Counted from the first letter of the stretch, positions 41,277 to 55,384 are shown. The stretch: 64,000 nucleotides of DNA from Radiobacillus kanasensis (GCF_021049245.1 NZ_CP088020.1:2486001-2550000); one strand, 5' to 3'. The notes: generated by a model not told the origin, from the letters alone. Numbers and translations: made by a program.

Positions 41277-42995
41277 ATGGGGATGAAAGCATATTTTTCA
41301 AAACGTGTATATAAAAACACACTGTCGCAAATTTATGTGGATTCCATACGTCACGCTCTTTTTGCGTTCAACCAAGCAAAACATTACTCTTTTTCAACGA
41401 ATGTTAAAGAACTTCGTTCGGGAACATCAAAAAGGGATGGGGATTCTCTGCATGTGCATGTGAAGAAAAAATTCGAACTGAATGATTACTATGCCAACAG
41501 CATTGTCCAAGAAGTGAAGGCTCTTTTAAAATCCCAAAAAGAACTGCAGAAGCTATACATGTCGAATAAAAAAGAGCAAATCAAATCGGTGAAAAAGAAG
41601 ATCAAGACGACCAAAAGTAAATTAACTTCTTTGAGAAAAATAAAAACTTCTATCACCAAAGGTAAAATCAACCTACCAGGGAACCTGAAACACATTCAAC
41701 AACATGGCAACTTGTTCGGAGTTCACTATAAAAAAGAAACGCTTATTTTCTTCCATGTCTATTCTTTTGAACATGAGTACGTTGATTCTGAAATAGCTAA
41801 ATTAAAAAGCCGTTTAGGTCGTTTGGAATTCCGACTAGATAGATTAGAGAAGATGCTGCGTAGTCTAAAAGGGAACATCCATAACGTTGTCTTTGGCACG
41901 AAAAAACTATTTCGTTCTCAATTCACGTTAGATACATATAAAAACAACCATGACCTTTGGAAACAGGATTGGACCCAATCTCGATATAATCAAATGACGA
42001 TTTCTGGAAGGAAAGATGCTAAATCAGGAAACTTTGTTTTTCATTACAATCCGAAAACCCATCAGTTAACATTCCAAACTCCTGACGGAACCATCGTCCA
42101 CATCGAAGATCTCGTATTTCCTTATGGGCAAGAACAAATTGATTTTGCAATCGAAATGCAAATGAACTTACATTCGAAAGATAGGAAACTTCAAGGGAAC
42201 CCAGTTGGTTGGTCTATCGAAGACAAAGGTGACTACTATATATTCAAGTGTTTGCTAGATATCCCAACATCAGAATATAAAAATCACAGTAAAGCGGATG
42301 GGTTAATTGGTGTGGATTGTAACGTAGATCACTTTGCTGTATCGAATGTAAACCATAAAGGTCAGTTCGTTGACAGTTTTGTTTTGGATTTCAATCATGT
42401 TGGAAAAAGTTCCAATCAAATTACCAAGATTCTTGAAGCGGAGGCCATTGCTATTGTTGATTATGCGGTAAAATATCATAAAGGAATCGCGGTAGAAAAG
42501 CTGGATACAACCAAATCGAAAGTCTCTAACCCTTATGGAAGTAAAAAAGCAAATATGCGTATGAGCTTATTTGCTTATCGTAAAATGGTTTCTGCTATCA
42601 AATGTAGAGCGGAGAAATTAGGGGTTGAGGTTCATGAAGTGAATCCGGCTTATACTTCTCAAATTGGTAAAATGAAATATATGAAGCGTTTTGGAATCTC
42701 TATTCACCAGGCTGCTTCTTACGTCATTGTTCGAAGAGCAATGGGATACAAAGAGAAGCTTCCACTAATGTTGCATTCCCTTGTTCCAGAGAAGAAACAA
42801 GGTCTACATCATTGGGCGCAATGGAACGCAGTTTCTCGACTCCTAAGTGATGTACCGACTTTCTGGTTCGGTCATTTAGAACTTTCTGACATAGTAAGGC
42901 TTCGTGATGAACTCTCCTCTCTCGGTTTCCTGTTGGAATCTAAGAAAAGGAAAGACAATCTTACTAAAGAGGAAAGTGGAAAATCCATTGCCTAG
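41277..42995 (+). CDS. TnpB-related protein, RuvC-like, lacking zinc ribbon
   Basis: A 572-residue protein of the TnpB/OrfB group, much longer than usual TnpB (350-420). RuvC-I is GVDCNVDHFAVS with D347; RuvC-II is GIAVEKLDTTK with E407. In the RuvC-III region, NPAYTSQIGKMKYMK is followed directly by SIHQAASYVIVRR, so the four-Cys zinc ribbon is missing and the usual Asp is His477. About 85 residues follow. The N-terminal 330 residues contain long basic helices that could bind RNA. Nuclease activity is therefore doubtful. AAGGAG precedes the ATG; a LexA box controls the promoter. No tnpA is present. Confidence 0.8.
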   Translation: MGMKAYFSKRVYKNTLSQIYVDSIRHALFAFNQAKHYSFSTNVKELRSGTSKRDGDSLHVHVKKKFELNDYYANSIVQEVKALLKSQKELQKLYMSNKKEQIKSVKKKIKTTKSKLTSLRKIKTSITKGKINLPGNLKHIQQHGNLFGVHYKKETLIFFHVYSFEHEYVDSEIAKLKSRLGRLEFRLDRLEKMLRSLKGNIHNVVFGTKKLFRSQFTLDTYKNNHDLWKQDWTQSRYNQMTISGRKDAKSGNFVFHYNPKTHQLTFQTPDGTIVHIEDLVFPYGQEQIDFAIEMQMNLHSKDRKLQGNPVGWSIEDKGDYYIFKCLLDIPTSEYKNHSKADGLIGVDCNVDHFAVSNVNHKGQFVDSFVLDFNHVGKSSNQITKILEAEAIAIVDYAVKYHKGIAVEKLDTTKSKVSNPYGSKKANMRMSLFAYRKMVSAIKCRAEKLGVEVHEVNPAYTSQIGKMKYMKRFGISIHQAASYVIVRRAMGYKEKLPLMLHSLVPEKKQGLHHWAQWNAVSRLLSDVPTFWFGHLELSDIVRLRDELSSLGFLLESKKRKDNLTKEESGKSIA

Positions 42996-43039
42996 TTGAA
43001 CGGGTTATGGTCTGCTTAGCAGCTTCTCTTTTTGAGAAT

Positions 43040-43078
43040 CCCCTTCCAAATGTTTAGCATTTTGTGGGGGTAGTTCAA
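43040..43078. repeat. Right end of the IS605-like element
   Basis: The hairpin CCCCTTCCAAATG-TTTAG-CATTTTGTGGGG is followed by TAGTTCAA. In IS608-type elements the right cleavage site is TCAA a few bases after the hairpin, the same layout. The stop codon of ytlQ lies nine bases further, so the element ends at the 3' side of that gene. Any guide-type RNA would overlap 42900-43078. Confidence 0.5.
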
Positions 43079-43086
43079 TCTCCAAT

Positions 43087-44004
43087 TCAATCCAAATTTT
43101 GATTTTCTCCTTCTTCTTCTTTCCATTCTGGTCGTTTATAGGAGTTTGTGGCACAATGCCTCAAAAGGACATCACATGCCTTTAGTTGTATATGCTTTAG
43201 TGGTGAAACGAGGGAACGTTTATCCTGTAACCAATCTTCATGCTCATTCTTTCCAATAAACTTCGTTTGGTACGGTTCTTGGTCTGCCTCAATCATATTC
43301 GTTCTAGATAGAACAATTTTTGTAATTGGGAAATCAAGTTCGTGTGCTTTTATCATACTCCTTACTAACTTTTCCGTACGATTTAACTCGAGCATTGGAC
43401 TAAGCACCTTTGTTTGAACCTGATTGTGCTCCTTCAACCAAGTACGATCATCACCAGCTATAAAAGTTACGCTAGAATCCGTTTCTAATAAAGTAATAAT
43501 ATCAATACCTAAAGGGGTAACAAGAATAATTTCTCCTTCAATAAAGGAATTTTTTATTTGAAAGATTGGTTGATAAAACAATAAAAATGTATCCGGAAAT
43601 CTTTGTAAGAAATACTTGAGTACAAAGTCATCCTGATATCCCCGATCTAAAAATGACATCTCGTTTACGGTAGTAGAAGCCCACTTCAATTGGAACGGCA
43701 ATAATTGATCCAAAAAATATTGCTTTAGCATCGATTCTTTTTGTGGAAGCTTCGGTTTCACTACTTCCATCTCTAACTCTTCCTCATCCTTTTCTCTTCG
43801 TTTAAAAAGATTCCAAATAGATCTATCCGCTTCAAATGGTTCCGCCTCTTCTTCTATATCCGAAACGGGATAGCGCTGCTCCTCCCACTGCTCAAGAAGC
43901 CTCTTCCAATTCTCTTTTTTTAATCGAATAAATTGTCCAGGATAATGAAAAATATCTCTTTCGTATCTGGATACATAATCTTGCAACTTTACTAACTGAG
44001 TCAC
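43087..44004 (-). CDS. ytlQ: YtlQ-like protein, NERD-related
   Basis: A 305-residue protein. The middle part (DDFVLKYFLQRFPDTFLLFY, EGEIILVTPLGIDIITLLE) resembles the NERD nuclease-related fold. Position before ytlP agrees with B. subtilis ytlQ. Function unknown. It follows ytlP by nine bases, forming an operon. Confidence 0.7.
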   Translation of the reverse strand: MTQLVKLQDYVSRYERDIFHYPGQFIRLKKENWKRLLEQWEEQRYPVSDIEEEAEPFEADRSIWNLFKRREKDEEELEMEVVKPKLPQKESMLKQYFLDQLLPFQLKWASTTVNEMSFLDRGYQDDFVLKYFLQRFPDTFLLFYQPIFQIKNSFIEGEIILVTPLGIDIITLLETDSSVTFIAGDDRTWLKEHNQVQTKVLSPMLELNRTEKLVRSMIKAHELDFPITKIVLSRTNMIEADQEPYQTKFIGKNEHEDWLQDKRSLVSPLKHIQLKACDVLLRHCATNSYKRPEWKEEEGENQNLD

Positions 44005-44013
44005 CTTTACACC

Positions 44014-44577
44014 TCAATTCAAGCGGATAGCGGTTACGATTTCATACTTCGGGGACTTGGAAGGATGAATTTTATACACAGCTAAATGGTCCACCATCAT
44101 TTCCCTTTTTGTCGAAAACTCTGCCTCTTCAGGAAGTACTAATTCTTTATTAAAAGAGTTATCCCATTTTTTCGCTAGTGTAACATGAGGGTGATATGGT
44201 CTAGATTCTTTTGAAAATCCAAACATGGAACAGCTGCTAGCCACTTTATCTTGTAGTTCGGTTAACACCTCGTTTACTTCAACGCCTGCCCAAAGTACTC
44301 TTGGTTGACTTCCCTTTCCAAACGTTCCCATTGTACCAATATTTAGATGAAAGGCAAATAAATCTTCTAGCTTCTCTAGTTCCTCAATGATTGCTGTTAT
44401 TTTATTTTCTGATACGGCACCCAAGAAGGTTAATGTTATATGTAAGTCGGAAGGATGTGTCCAGCTTTTGTAGGCTAATTGACCTTTTTCCTGCAACATG
44501 TTCTGCCACTCTGCCAACCATTGCTGGATGTCTTCTCGAACTGGAATACCGATAAAATAATGAGCGTCTTTTGTCAT
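44014..44577 (-). CDS. thpR: RNA 2',3'-cyclic phosphodiesterase
   Basis: A 187-residue 2H phosphoesterase with both HxTx motifs: HITLTFLG and HVTLAKKW. It opens 2',3'-cyclic phosphates of RNA. It corresponds to B. subtilis YtlP. AGGAGGAAAAACAGC precedes the ATG. Confidence 0.9.
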   Translation of the reverse strand: MTKDAHYFIGIPVREDIQQWLAEWQNMLQEKGQLAYKSWTHPSDLHITLTFLGAVSENKITAIIEELEKLEDLFAFHLNIGTMGTFGKGSQPRVLWAGVEVNEVLTELQDKVASSCSMFGFSKESRPYHPHVTLAKKWDNSFNKELVLPEEAEFSTKREMMVDHLAVYKIHPSKSPKYEIVTAIRLN

Positions 44578-44674
44578 TGCTGTTTTTCCTCCTGTGCATC
44601 TAGCTGAATATCCGTTTTACCTATTATCCATACTCCCCCTCACGGAAAAGAACATGCATGGTTGTTTAAGATTC

Positions 44675-45694
44675 TTACGAGATCTTTTGGATTAGTTTTT
44701 GATACGTACTTTCATCACAAATGGCAAATAGTTTTGCATCTGCTGGAATTTCTTTATGAAGAGATCGATTTATACTTAAATCATCGCGATCTGCCACGAG
44801 CGTGGCACCTGCCTCTAATAGAGCATTAAAAGCGTCCTTATACGTCTTCCAGTCCGGACTCGTTGGTATATGGAACAAATCTTCCCCTACTGACCTTCGT
44901 AACAATTGACCGTACAGTTTCGACATTCCTTCATGGAAAGCAGAACGAACAAACAAAGAAGAAATGGTTTCATTAGAGATGATAAATTCATTCACTTTTA
45001 CGTGTACAAAGTTTTTAATATGTGCCTCTTCCATCACTTCTACTACGGTATGTACATTAGGTGCGAAAGACTCAATTGCTGATGCAATTAGCAAAGTTCT
45101 GCCATCATTTAACTGGCCATCTGTTATTTTATCGTCAGCAAAAATAAGTACGGCTTTCGCTTGTTTGATATTTGCTTTCTCTAAAACTTCTGTCTCAGAA
45201 GCATGCCCTTTCAAAAAGTGTACGTTCTCTTCTAATAGCGGTGCTTTATCTAGATTATCGATGATTAAAATTTCTGCAGATGGCATCGTTTTCACAATCT
45301 CATTAACTGCAAACTTAGCCTTTTGCGACCAACCTATGATGATGTAATGATCTTTTTCCTTAAACACGATTTTTCCTTCCTCCCTTTTGATTCGAAAGCT
45401 CGAAAAACTGTCTACTACTTTCCCAATTACAATCCCAATAAGACCAATTCCAAATATGTAAAGAAATAGTGCGATGAGTCTTCCTTCCACACTAACCGGA
45501 AAATAATCCCCATATCCCACTGTTGTAACAGTTGTCATGACCCACCAAAGCGCATCAAAAAAGGTAGGAAATGTCTCTTTCTCAACGGCAACAACTAGGT
45601 ATGACGCAAAAAGGATCATAGCAATACTTCCGATAAATAGAAAACTATTTTGTACCTTGACCACTTTTCGCATTAATCTTCTAATGACAAGCAT
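44675..45694 (-). CDS. Potassium channel with RCK/TrkA-N domain
   Basis: A 339-residue channel. Two membrane helices (about 13-33 and 70-95) frame the pore with filter TTVGYGDYFP. A RCK/TrkA-N domain follows (YIIIGWSQKAKFAVNEIV, EILIIDNLDKAPLL) and a TrkA-C-like end. It should gate K+ flux in response to a ligand. AAGGAGGTCG precedes the ATG. Not part of the B. subtilis order that I recall. Confidence 0.9.
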   Translation of the reverse strand: MLVIRRLMRKVVKVQNSFLFIGSIAMILFASYLVVAVEKETFPTFFDALWWVMTTVTTVGYGDYFPVSVEGRLIALFLYIFGIGLIGIVIGKVVDSFSSFRIKREEGKIVFKEKDHYIIIGWSQKAKFAVNEIVKTMPSAEILIIDNLDKAPLLEENVHFLKGHASETEVLEKANIKQAKAVLIFADDKITDGQLNDGRTLLIASAIESFAPNVHTVVEVMEEAHIKNFVHVKVNEFIISNETISSLFVRSAFHEGMSKLYGQLLRRSVGEDLFHIPTSPDWKTYKDAFNALLEAGATLVADRDDLSINRSLHKEIPADAKLFAICDESTYQKLIQKIS

Positions 45695-45849
45695 GTTTCG
45701 ACCTCCTTAATGGAACGTAAATTTCTTGAATTGCCCGTTAATTTTTTTCATACATCTAGCTTTCATACATAGAAATAGTGTAAAATTAGAATAACTTCTA
45801 GATTCAGTTGCACCACATGTATATGAAACATATATTAAGGAGTGGTTTT

Positions 45850-46068
45850 TTGAATCAATCTACAACCCGTATGCTTACTCGTGTTAAGGCTGAATACCTT
45901 TATATTAGAGAAAAAGGGACAGTCTCCACTACAGAACTAGCAGAGGAATTTGGGATCACAGATCGGACAGTCCAGCGAGATTTGAACGTGCTGGAGCACA
46001 ACGGTCTGGTTACGAGTCCTAATCGGGGACGATGGAAAACTACTGAAAAACGAGTCAAAATATCCTAG
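45850..46068 (+). CDS. ytzE: DeoR-type HTH protein YtzE
   Basis: A 72-residue protein made only of a DeoR-type winged helix (VKAEYLYIREKGTVSTTELA, FGITDRTVQRDLNVLEHNGL). Length matches B. subtilis YtzE. The start is a TTG at 45850 after AAGGAGTGG; a longer frame upstream lacks a ribosome site. Single-gene unit. Confidence 0.85.
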   Translation: MNQSTTRMLTRVKAEYLYIREKGTVSTTELAEEFGITDRTVQRDLNVLEHNGLVTSPNRGRWKTTEKRVKIS

Positions 46069-46084
46069 TATTAAACCATATACA

Positions 46085-46117
46085 GAAAGGCTGACAACTG
46101 TGTCAGCCTATTTTTTT
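46085..46117. terminator. Bidirectional terminator
   Basis: GGCTGACA/TGTCAGCC with a four-base loop and seven T residues, between ytzE and the convergent ytzG. Confidence 0.9.
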
Positions 46118-46128
46118 GTCTATATGAG

Positions 46129-46836
46129 TCATTGTTTTAACAGTGACAATTCCTCTGAGGTAAGCTCTCGATAAGACCCTAATGGTAACTCCTCATCTAA
46201 TACTAAATGTCCCATAGATAATCGTTTAAGGTAAACAACTTTTTTCCCCACAGATTCAAACATTCTTTTTACTTGATGAAACTTTCCTTCCGTAATCGTA
46301 ACCTCTATTTCAGAAGCACTACCACTACGTAGAATCTTCAGTTCTGCTGGTTTCGTTTCATACCCATCATCTAATGTGACTCCCTTTGTAAATGCAGCAA
46401 CATCCTCTTCCGTAACCGATCCAGCAATACGAGCATAATAGGTCTTTCCAACATTTTTCTTCGGCGATAATAATTGATGAGCAAGCTTCCCATCATTCGT
46501 GAGGAGAAGTAAACCTTCTGTATCCTTATCCAAACGCCCAACTGGAAAAGGTTCAAAAATGGCGTCCTCCGGCTCTAATAAATCCACAACCGTTGGGTCA
46601 CGAAAATCTTCTGTTGCAGAAACGTGACCTGGAGGCTTATGCATCATGAGATACACAAATTCCTTGTATTCTATCAGCTCTCCAGCAACCCTTATATCAT
46701 CGTGATTAGGGTCCACCTGGTCTTGACCATTTTTTATTATTTCGCCATTACAGATTACGATTCCTTTTTTCAAGAGCGATTTTACTTCTTTTCGACTACC
46801 GAAACCCATGTTAGCTAGTAACTTGTCAATTCTCAT
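46129..46836 (-). CDS. ytzG: RsuA-family pseudouridine synthase YtzG
   Basis: A 235-residue enzyme. An S4 domain (RIDKLLANMGFGSRKEVKSL) precedes the catalytic domain with PVGRLDKDTEGLLLLTNDG, where the Asp of GRLDKDT is catalytic. It modifies 16S rRNA in the RsuA manner. It is 11 bases downstream of ytgP and probably co-transcribed. Confidence 0.92.
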   Translation of the reverse strand: MRIDKLLANMGFGSRKEVKSLLKKGIVICNGEIIKNGQDQVDPNHDDIRVAGELIEYKEFVYLMMHKPPGHVSATEDFRDPTVVDLLEPEDAIFEPFPVGRLDKDTEGLLLLTNDGKLAHQLLSPKKNVGKTYYARIAGSVTEEDVAAFTKGVTLDDGYETKPAELKILRSGSASEIEVTITEGKFHQVKRMFESVGKKVVYLKRLSMGHLVLDEELPLGSYRELTSEELSLLKQ

Positions 46837-46847
46837 ATTAGGCTCCT

Positions 46848-48476
46848 TTATCTTCTTCTAAAAATACGATCAAAAATACGAACTCGATTTCCTAACGTTC
46901 TTTCTAATAGGGTAGATTCATAGCTAAACCATAAGTAGACCAACGCCCCAACCGGAACCGTCACCATTAAAATTAAGACAGTTGCAAATCGGCCATCCTC
47001 ATACGTAATCCAAAAACTAAGGACCCATTTCACTACTAGAACGGTAATAGTCATAAATACAGTGAATATCCCCATTAAAGCAGATCGTTTTGTAAATTCC
47101 CGCATCGGGAATCCAATCGTTTGTTTAATTCTCCAGAAGTTTAATACGATCGCAATCAAAACTGCAAGAAGAGTTCCAACAACGGCTCCTTTTGCTCCTA
47201 AAAGATACATCAAAGGTACATTTAAACAGATTTTCACTATTAATCCGGCTCCAAGACTCCTCACGGCAAACCGCTGTTGATTAATACCTTGAAGGATAGA
47301 AGATGTGACCGTGAAAAAGGCAAACAATAAAGCAACTGGCGCATACCAAGCAAGTAATGGTCCATTAATGTAGAGCTGTTCAAAATCACCATAAAATGCC
47401 CCATAAACTTCATATGATAGCAGAGACATACCGACGGAAGCAGGTAAAACAAGTAGCATGACGATTTGTAAGGATTGATTAATCTGACGGAATGCTAGGG
47501 GCATATTCCGCTCCGTTATCGATTTAGTGATTGCTGGTAGAATGGCCAAGGAAAGCCCTGTCGCAATTGTAACCGGGATGATAACAAGCTTATGACCGTA
47601 CACATTGATGTTGGAGAAAGCAATCGCGGATATTTCCCCTTGGCCAATTGCACTCATCGTTCTTTCAAAGGTTATTGCATCAATCTGTTGGTAAAGTGGA
47701 GTAGCTAATCCTACTAATACGAATGGCCCTGCATATCGGAACAACTCTTTGTATAAGTCCTTCAACGGGATTTGATGCGTTTTGCGTTGACTTGCAACTT
47801 GTCGATCCAAATACGGTTTTCGTTTCTTCCAGTATAGACCTAGCACAATATAGGAAGCTGCAGCTCCAACAAACGCCGCGAAAGTGGCATACCCTACAGC
47901 TGTAGAAATTTTACCGTCTAAAACATGAATGATTAGAAAGGCAGCACTTAATAAAAAAACGATTCGAACAATTTGCTCCACTACTTGAGAAATCGCGGTT
48001 GGTCCCATCGACTCATAGCCTTGAAAGAATCCACGAATAATACTCATACTTGGAATAAGGAGTAAAGCAAAACTCACCATCTTTAATGTCATTTCCACTT
48101 CTGCAACGGAAATTCCTTGAGAGTCGGATCCTATATAGATTTTAGCCAACAGTCCAGAACCAAAGTATAAAAGGAGAAATGCTACTACGCCTGTAATCGC
48201 CATCAGGCTCATACCTGCTTTGAACATTCTTCGTCCTGTGTAGTAGTCCCCTAAGGCGTTATATTTGGATACAAACTTGGATACTGCTAGTGGTACCCCG
48301 ATGGTCGATAAACTAATTAAAATATTATACGGACCGTAAGCATAGCCATATAGGGCTCCGCCTGTAGTCCCAACAAGTTCATTAAAAGGAATGGTATATA
48401 TCATTCCTAAAAATTTCGATAAAAAAGTAGCTGCCGTGAGCAGCATGGTACCTCTCAATATATTGGAAGTTGACAT
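46848..48476 (-). CDS. ytgP: MurJ/SpoVB-type flippase YtgP
   Basis: A 542-residue polytopic protein of the MVF/MATE group with about 14 helices. It begins NILRGTMLLTAATFLSKFLG and has GVPLAVSKFVSKYNALGDY. YtgP (MurJ of B. subtilis) flips lipid II for peptidoglycan synthesis; length is normal. AGGTGAAAAA precedes the ATG. Operon with ytzG. Confidence 0.93.
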   Translation of the reverse strand: MSTSNILRGTMLLTAATFLSKFLGMIYTIPFNELVGTTGGALYGYAYGPYNILISLSTIGVPLAVSKFVSKYNALGDYYTGRRMFKAGMSLMAITGVVAFLLLYFGSGLLAKIYIGSDSQGISVAEVEMTLKMVSFALLLIPSMSIIRGFFQGYESMGPTAISQVVEQIVRIVFLLSAAFLIIHVLDGKISTAVGYATFAAFVGAAASYIVLGLYWKKRKPYLDRQVASQRKTHQIPLKDLYKELFRYAGPFVLVGLATPLYQQIDAITFERTMSAIGQGEISAIAFSNINVYGHKLVIIPVTIATGLSLAILPAITKSITERNMPLAFRQINQSLQIVMLLVLPASVGMSLLSYEVYGAFYGDFEQLYINGPLLAWYAPVALLFAFFTVTSSILQGINQQRFAVRSLGAGLIVKICLNVPLMYLLGAKGAVVGTLLAVLIAIVLNFWRIKQTIGFPMREFTKRSALMGIFTVFMTITVLVVKWVLSFWITYEDGRFATVLILMVTVPVGALVYLWFSYESTLLERTLGNRVRIFDRIFRRR

Positions 48477-48596
48477 TTTTTCACCTGCATTTATTGGATA
48501 ATCGAACGAATCTATTTTATCATAAAGTGTAGGGTTAGACAGAACTGTTGTATGTTTATTTTAATTACGAATTCGTAACACGAAAGGAAGTACATA

Positions 48597-49856
48597 ATGA
48601 ATGTTCAAGTTGTAGTAATAGGTGGAGGTCCATCTGGCTTAATGGCAGCAATTGCTGCAGCCGAAAATGGAGCGAAAACCCTACTCATAGATAAAGGCGA
48701 AAAACTCGGAAAAAAACTAGCTATTTCCGGTGGAGGAAGATGTAATGTTACGAACCGCCTTCCTCAAGATGATGTCATTAAGCATATCCCTGGTAACGGT
48801 AGATTTTTATACAGTGCTTTTTCTGTGTTTAATAATTACGATATCATTGACTTTTTTGAAGGCCTAGGCGTCGCTTTAAAGGAAGAGGATCATGGCAGGA
48901 TGTTCCCTGTAAGTAACTCTGCCAAAACGGTAGTCAACGCTCTCTTAAACAGGTTAGAAGAGCTTCACGTAACTATACGTACAAACACCCCTGTTGAAGC
49001 GATTCAATATGGAGATGAGCAGCACACTGTTATTTTAAAAACAAAGGAAAAAGTCCTAACCAATTCCGTCGTTTTGGCTGTGGGAGGAAAAGCTGTCCCA
49101 CACACTGGTAGTACGGGTGATGGTTACGCTTGGGCTAAAACTGCAGGACATACGATTACGGATTTATATCCTACCGAAGTCCCTTTAACCTCTAATGAAA
49201 CCTTCATTAAGAAAAAAGGTTTACAAGGGCTATCTTTAAGAGATGTGGATTTGTCCGTCTTGAACGGAAAAGGAAAAGCAATTATTAGCCATAAAATGGA
49301 CATGCTTTTCACCCACTTTGGAATCTCAGGGCCAGCGGTACTTCGCTGCTCACAGTTTGTCGTAAAAGAATTAAGAAAAGGAAATAAACACGTTACGATG
49401 AAAGTAGATGCTTTACCTGACCAGCACGAACAAAGATTATTAGAAGACTATACTCAATTAATGGAGCAGAACCCAAAAAAGTCATTTAAAAATTTGGTGA
49501 AGGGCATTGTTCCTGAACGATACTTAGACTTTCTCTTGGAAAAAAGTGATATTTCTAAGGAAGAGAAGGTTGCCAATATTTCCCGGGAAAAAGTTCGTGC
49601 TTTTATTTCAGACTTAAAAGGATTTACTTTCACCGTGAACGGTTCACTTCCAATGGAAAAAGCGTTTGTTACGGGAGGTGGGGTATCAACGAAAGAAATT
49701 GTACCAAACACGATGCAATCCAAAATCATGCACGGCTTGTATTTTTGTGGAGAGATTCTTGACATTCACGGATACACGGGTGGTTACAATATTACTTCTG
49801 CAATGGTAACAGGCAGAGTTGCTGGGATGAATGCAGCTTGGGAAGCTTTAGCGTAA
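48597..49856 (+). CDS. ytfP: Flavoprotein YtfP (HI0933 family)
   Basis: A 419-residue FAD protein: N-terminal [21 protein letters not shown] (dinucleotide fold), [18 protein letters not shown], and C-terminal [19 protein letters not shown]. An oxidoreductase of unknown substrate. GAAAGGAAG precedes the ATG. Divergent from ytgP; ends with a terminator. Confidence 0.92.
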   Translation: MNVQVVVIGGGPSGLMAAIAAAENGAKTLLIDKGEKLGKKLAISGGGRCNVTNRLPQDDVIKHIPGNGRFLYSAFSVFNNYDIIDFFEGLGVALKEEDHGRMFPVSNSAKTVVNALLNRLEELHVTIRTNTPVEAIQYGDEQHTVILKTKEKVLTNSVVLAVGGKAVPHTGSTGDGYAWAKTAGHTITDLYPTEVPLTSNETFIKKKGLQGLSLRDVDLSVLNGKGKAIISHKMDMLFTHFGISGPAVLRCSQFVVKELRKGNKHVTMKVDALPDQHEQRLLEDYTQLMEQNPKKSFKNLVKGIVPERYLDFLLEKSDISKEEKVANISREKVRAFISDLKGFTFTVNGSLPMEKAFVTGGGVSTKEIVPNTMQSKIMHGLYFCGEILDIHGYTGGYNITSAMVTGRVAGMNAAWEALA

Positions 49857-49863
49857 ATATCCA

Positions 49864-49893
49864 TGAAAGCCTTTTTCGGAGGGCTTTCTTTTA
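49864..49893 (+). terminator. Terminator of ytfP
   Basis: AAAGCC/GGCTTT stem with C/G extension, then TTTT. Confidence 0.8.
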
Positions 49894-49950
49894 ATAGAAC
49901 AAGAGCCTCACTGTCCAGTCTCAATAACCGATATTATGGTTCTCCTACAC

Positions 49951-49986
49951 AAAAAAACTTCCAAGCAAAATGCTTAGAAGTTTTTT
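49951..49986 (-). terminator. Terminator of the rRNA operon
   Basis: Minus-strand AACTTC-AAGC/GCTT-GAAGTT stem followed by seven U residues, just after the 5S gene. Confidence 0.9.
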
Positions 49987-49991
49987 AAATT

Positions 49992-50108
49992 GCCTAGCGG
50001 CGTCCTACTCTCGCAGGGGCAATGCCCCAACTACCATGGGCGCTAAAGAGCTTAACTACTGTGTTCGGCATGGGAACAGGTGTGACCTCTTTGCTATAAC
50101 CACTAGGC
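49992..50108 (-). rRNA. rrf: 5S ribosomal RNA
   Basis: Minus-strand sequence starting GCCTAGTGG with the typical CCATGCCGAACACAG and GTAGTTAAGC blocks and closing GCCGCTAGGC, which pairs with the start. Length 117 nt. It is 332 nt after the 23S 3' end. Confidence 0.95.
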
Positions 50109-50182
50109 CTTAAAGTTCCTACTGGAACTTTTATAGAGTTTGCACCCTAAAAACTAGATAAGAGGGAAGACATTCAATTGCT

Positions 50183-50434
50183 TAGACTGAAACAGTCTAG
50201 CTGCGCGGGCAAATATTTAGCCGGAATAGCCACGTCCAGCTCCAGTGCCCAGCAACTAGCGAGACTTCCCTCACCTCTGTACGATAAGTCAACATCGATT
50301 CGCATCCGCTCATCGTGTTTCCTTTATCTCCGACGTAAGAAGTTCGATTAAAACCGCCGCTTTGCGCGGCAAGTCGAACCACCTGGCTTGGCCAGGCGCA
50401 GTCCGTACGTTGCTAAGCGGGCACTTCCGCTTTT
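50183..50434 (-). repeat. Dispersed repeat in the 23S-5S spacer
   Basis: The spacer is much longer than the usual one of about 55-100 nt. It holds a Bacillus-type intergenic repeat whose ends read GTCCAGCTCCAGTGCCC (plus, about 50234) and GGGCACTTCCGCTTTT (about 50418). The GTGCCC/GGGCAC arms close a long foldback; an inner hairpin CCGCGCAAAGCGG lies at about 50362. No tRNA is present. Confidence 0.65.
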
Positions 50435-50440
50435 GTTTTT

Positions 50441-53356
<2,916 letters not shown>

Positions 53357-53579
53357 AATTTGTCTGTGAAAAGACGTTTGGTTTGTTACTTTTGAATGTC
53401 TTGTATTAGTCTAGTTTCCGTTCTCAAAGAACTTCCACTAATCTAATGCTCTTATCTAGTTTTCAAGGTACAAAAAACCACATGAAAGTGGCATAGAGAG
53501 AAATTAATCCCTCAAAACTGAACCAAACGAACCAGTATGTTCTCTGACCAGCTCCGAAGAGCTGGCTTCCGTTATCTTT

Positions 53580-55148
<1,569 letters not shown>

Positions 55149-55355
55149 AGTTTTGAGTTCTTTACTCAATTTAAAGCTAGCTAAATTCTTACTTAACATA
55201 CTGGTTGTTTTGTTCAGTTTTCAAGGATCAAATTTTCAAACTGTCATAGGAGCGACAGTAAACTAATGATATCATCTGCCACGAAAAATGTCAATTTCCA
55301 ATTAGTGGATATAACGATTATTCGATAATAAATTATTCTTGCGACAGCAAGATTT

Positions 55356-55384
55356 ATATTACAATGACTATAATCAAATGTCAA
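55356..55384 (-). promoter_or_regulatory. rRNA operon promoter
   Basis: Minus strand TTGACA (55384-55379), 17 bases, TAATAT (55361-55356), about 205 bases before 16S. The leader contains AAAACTGAACAAAACAACC, likely an antitermination/processing region. The stretch 55149-55477 holds no gene. Confidence 0.75.
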
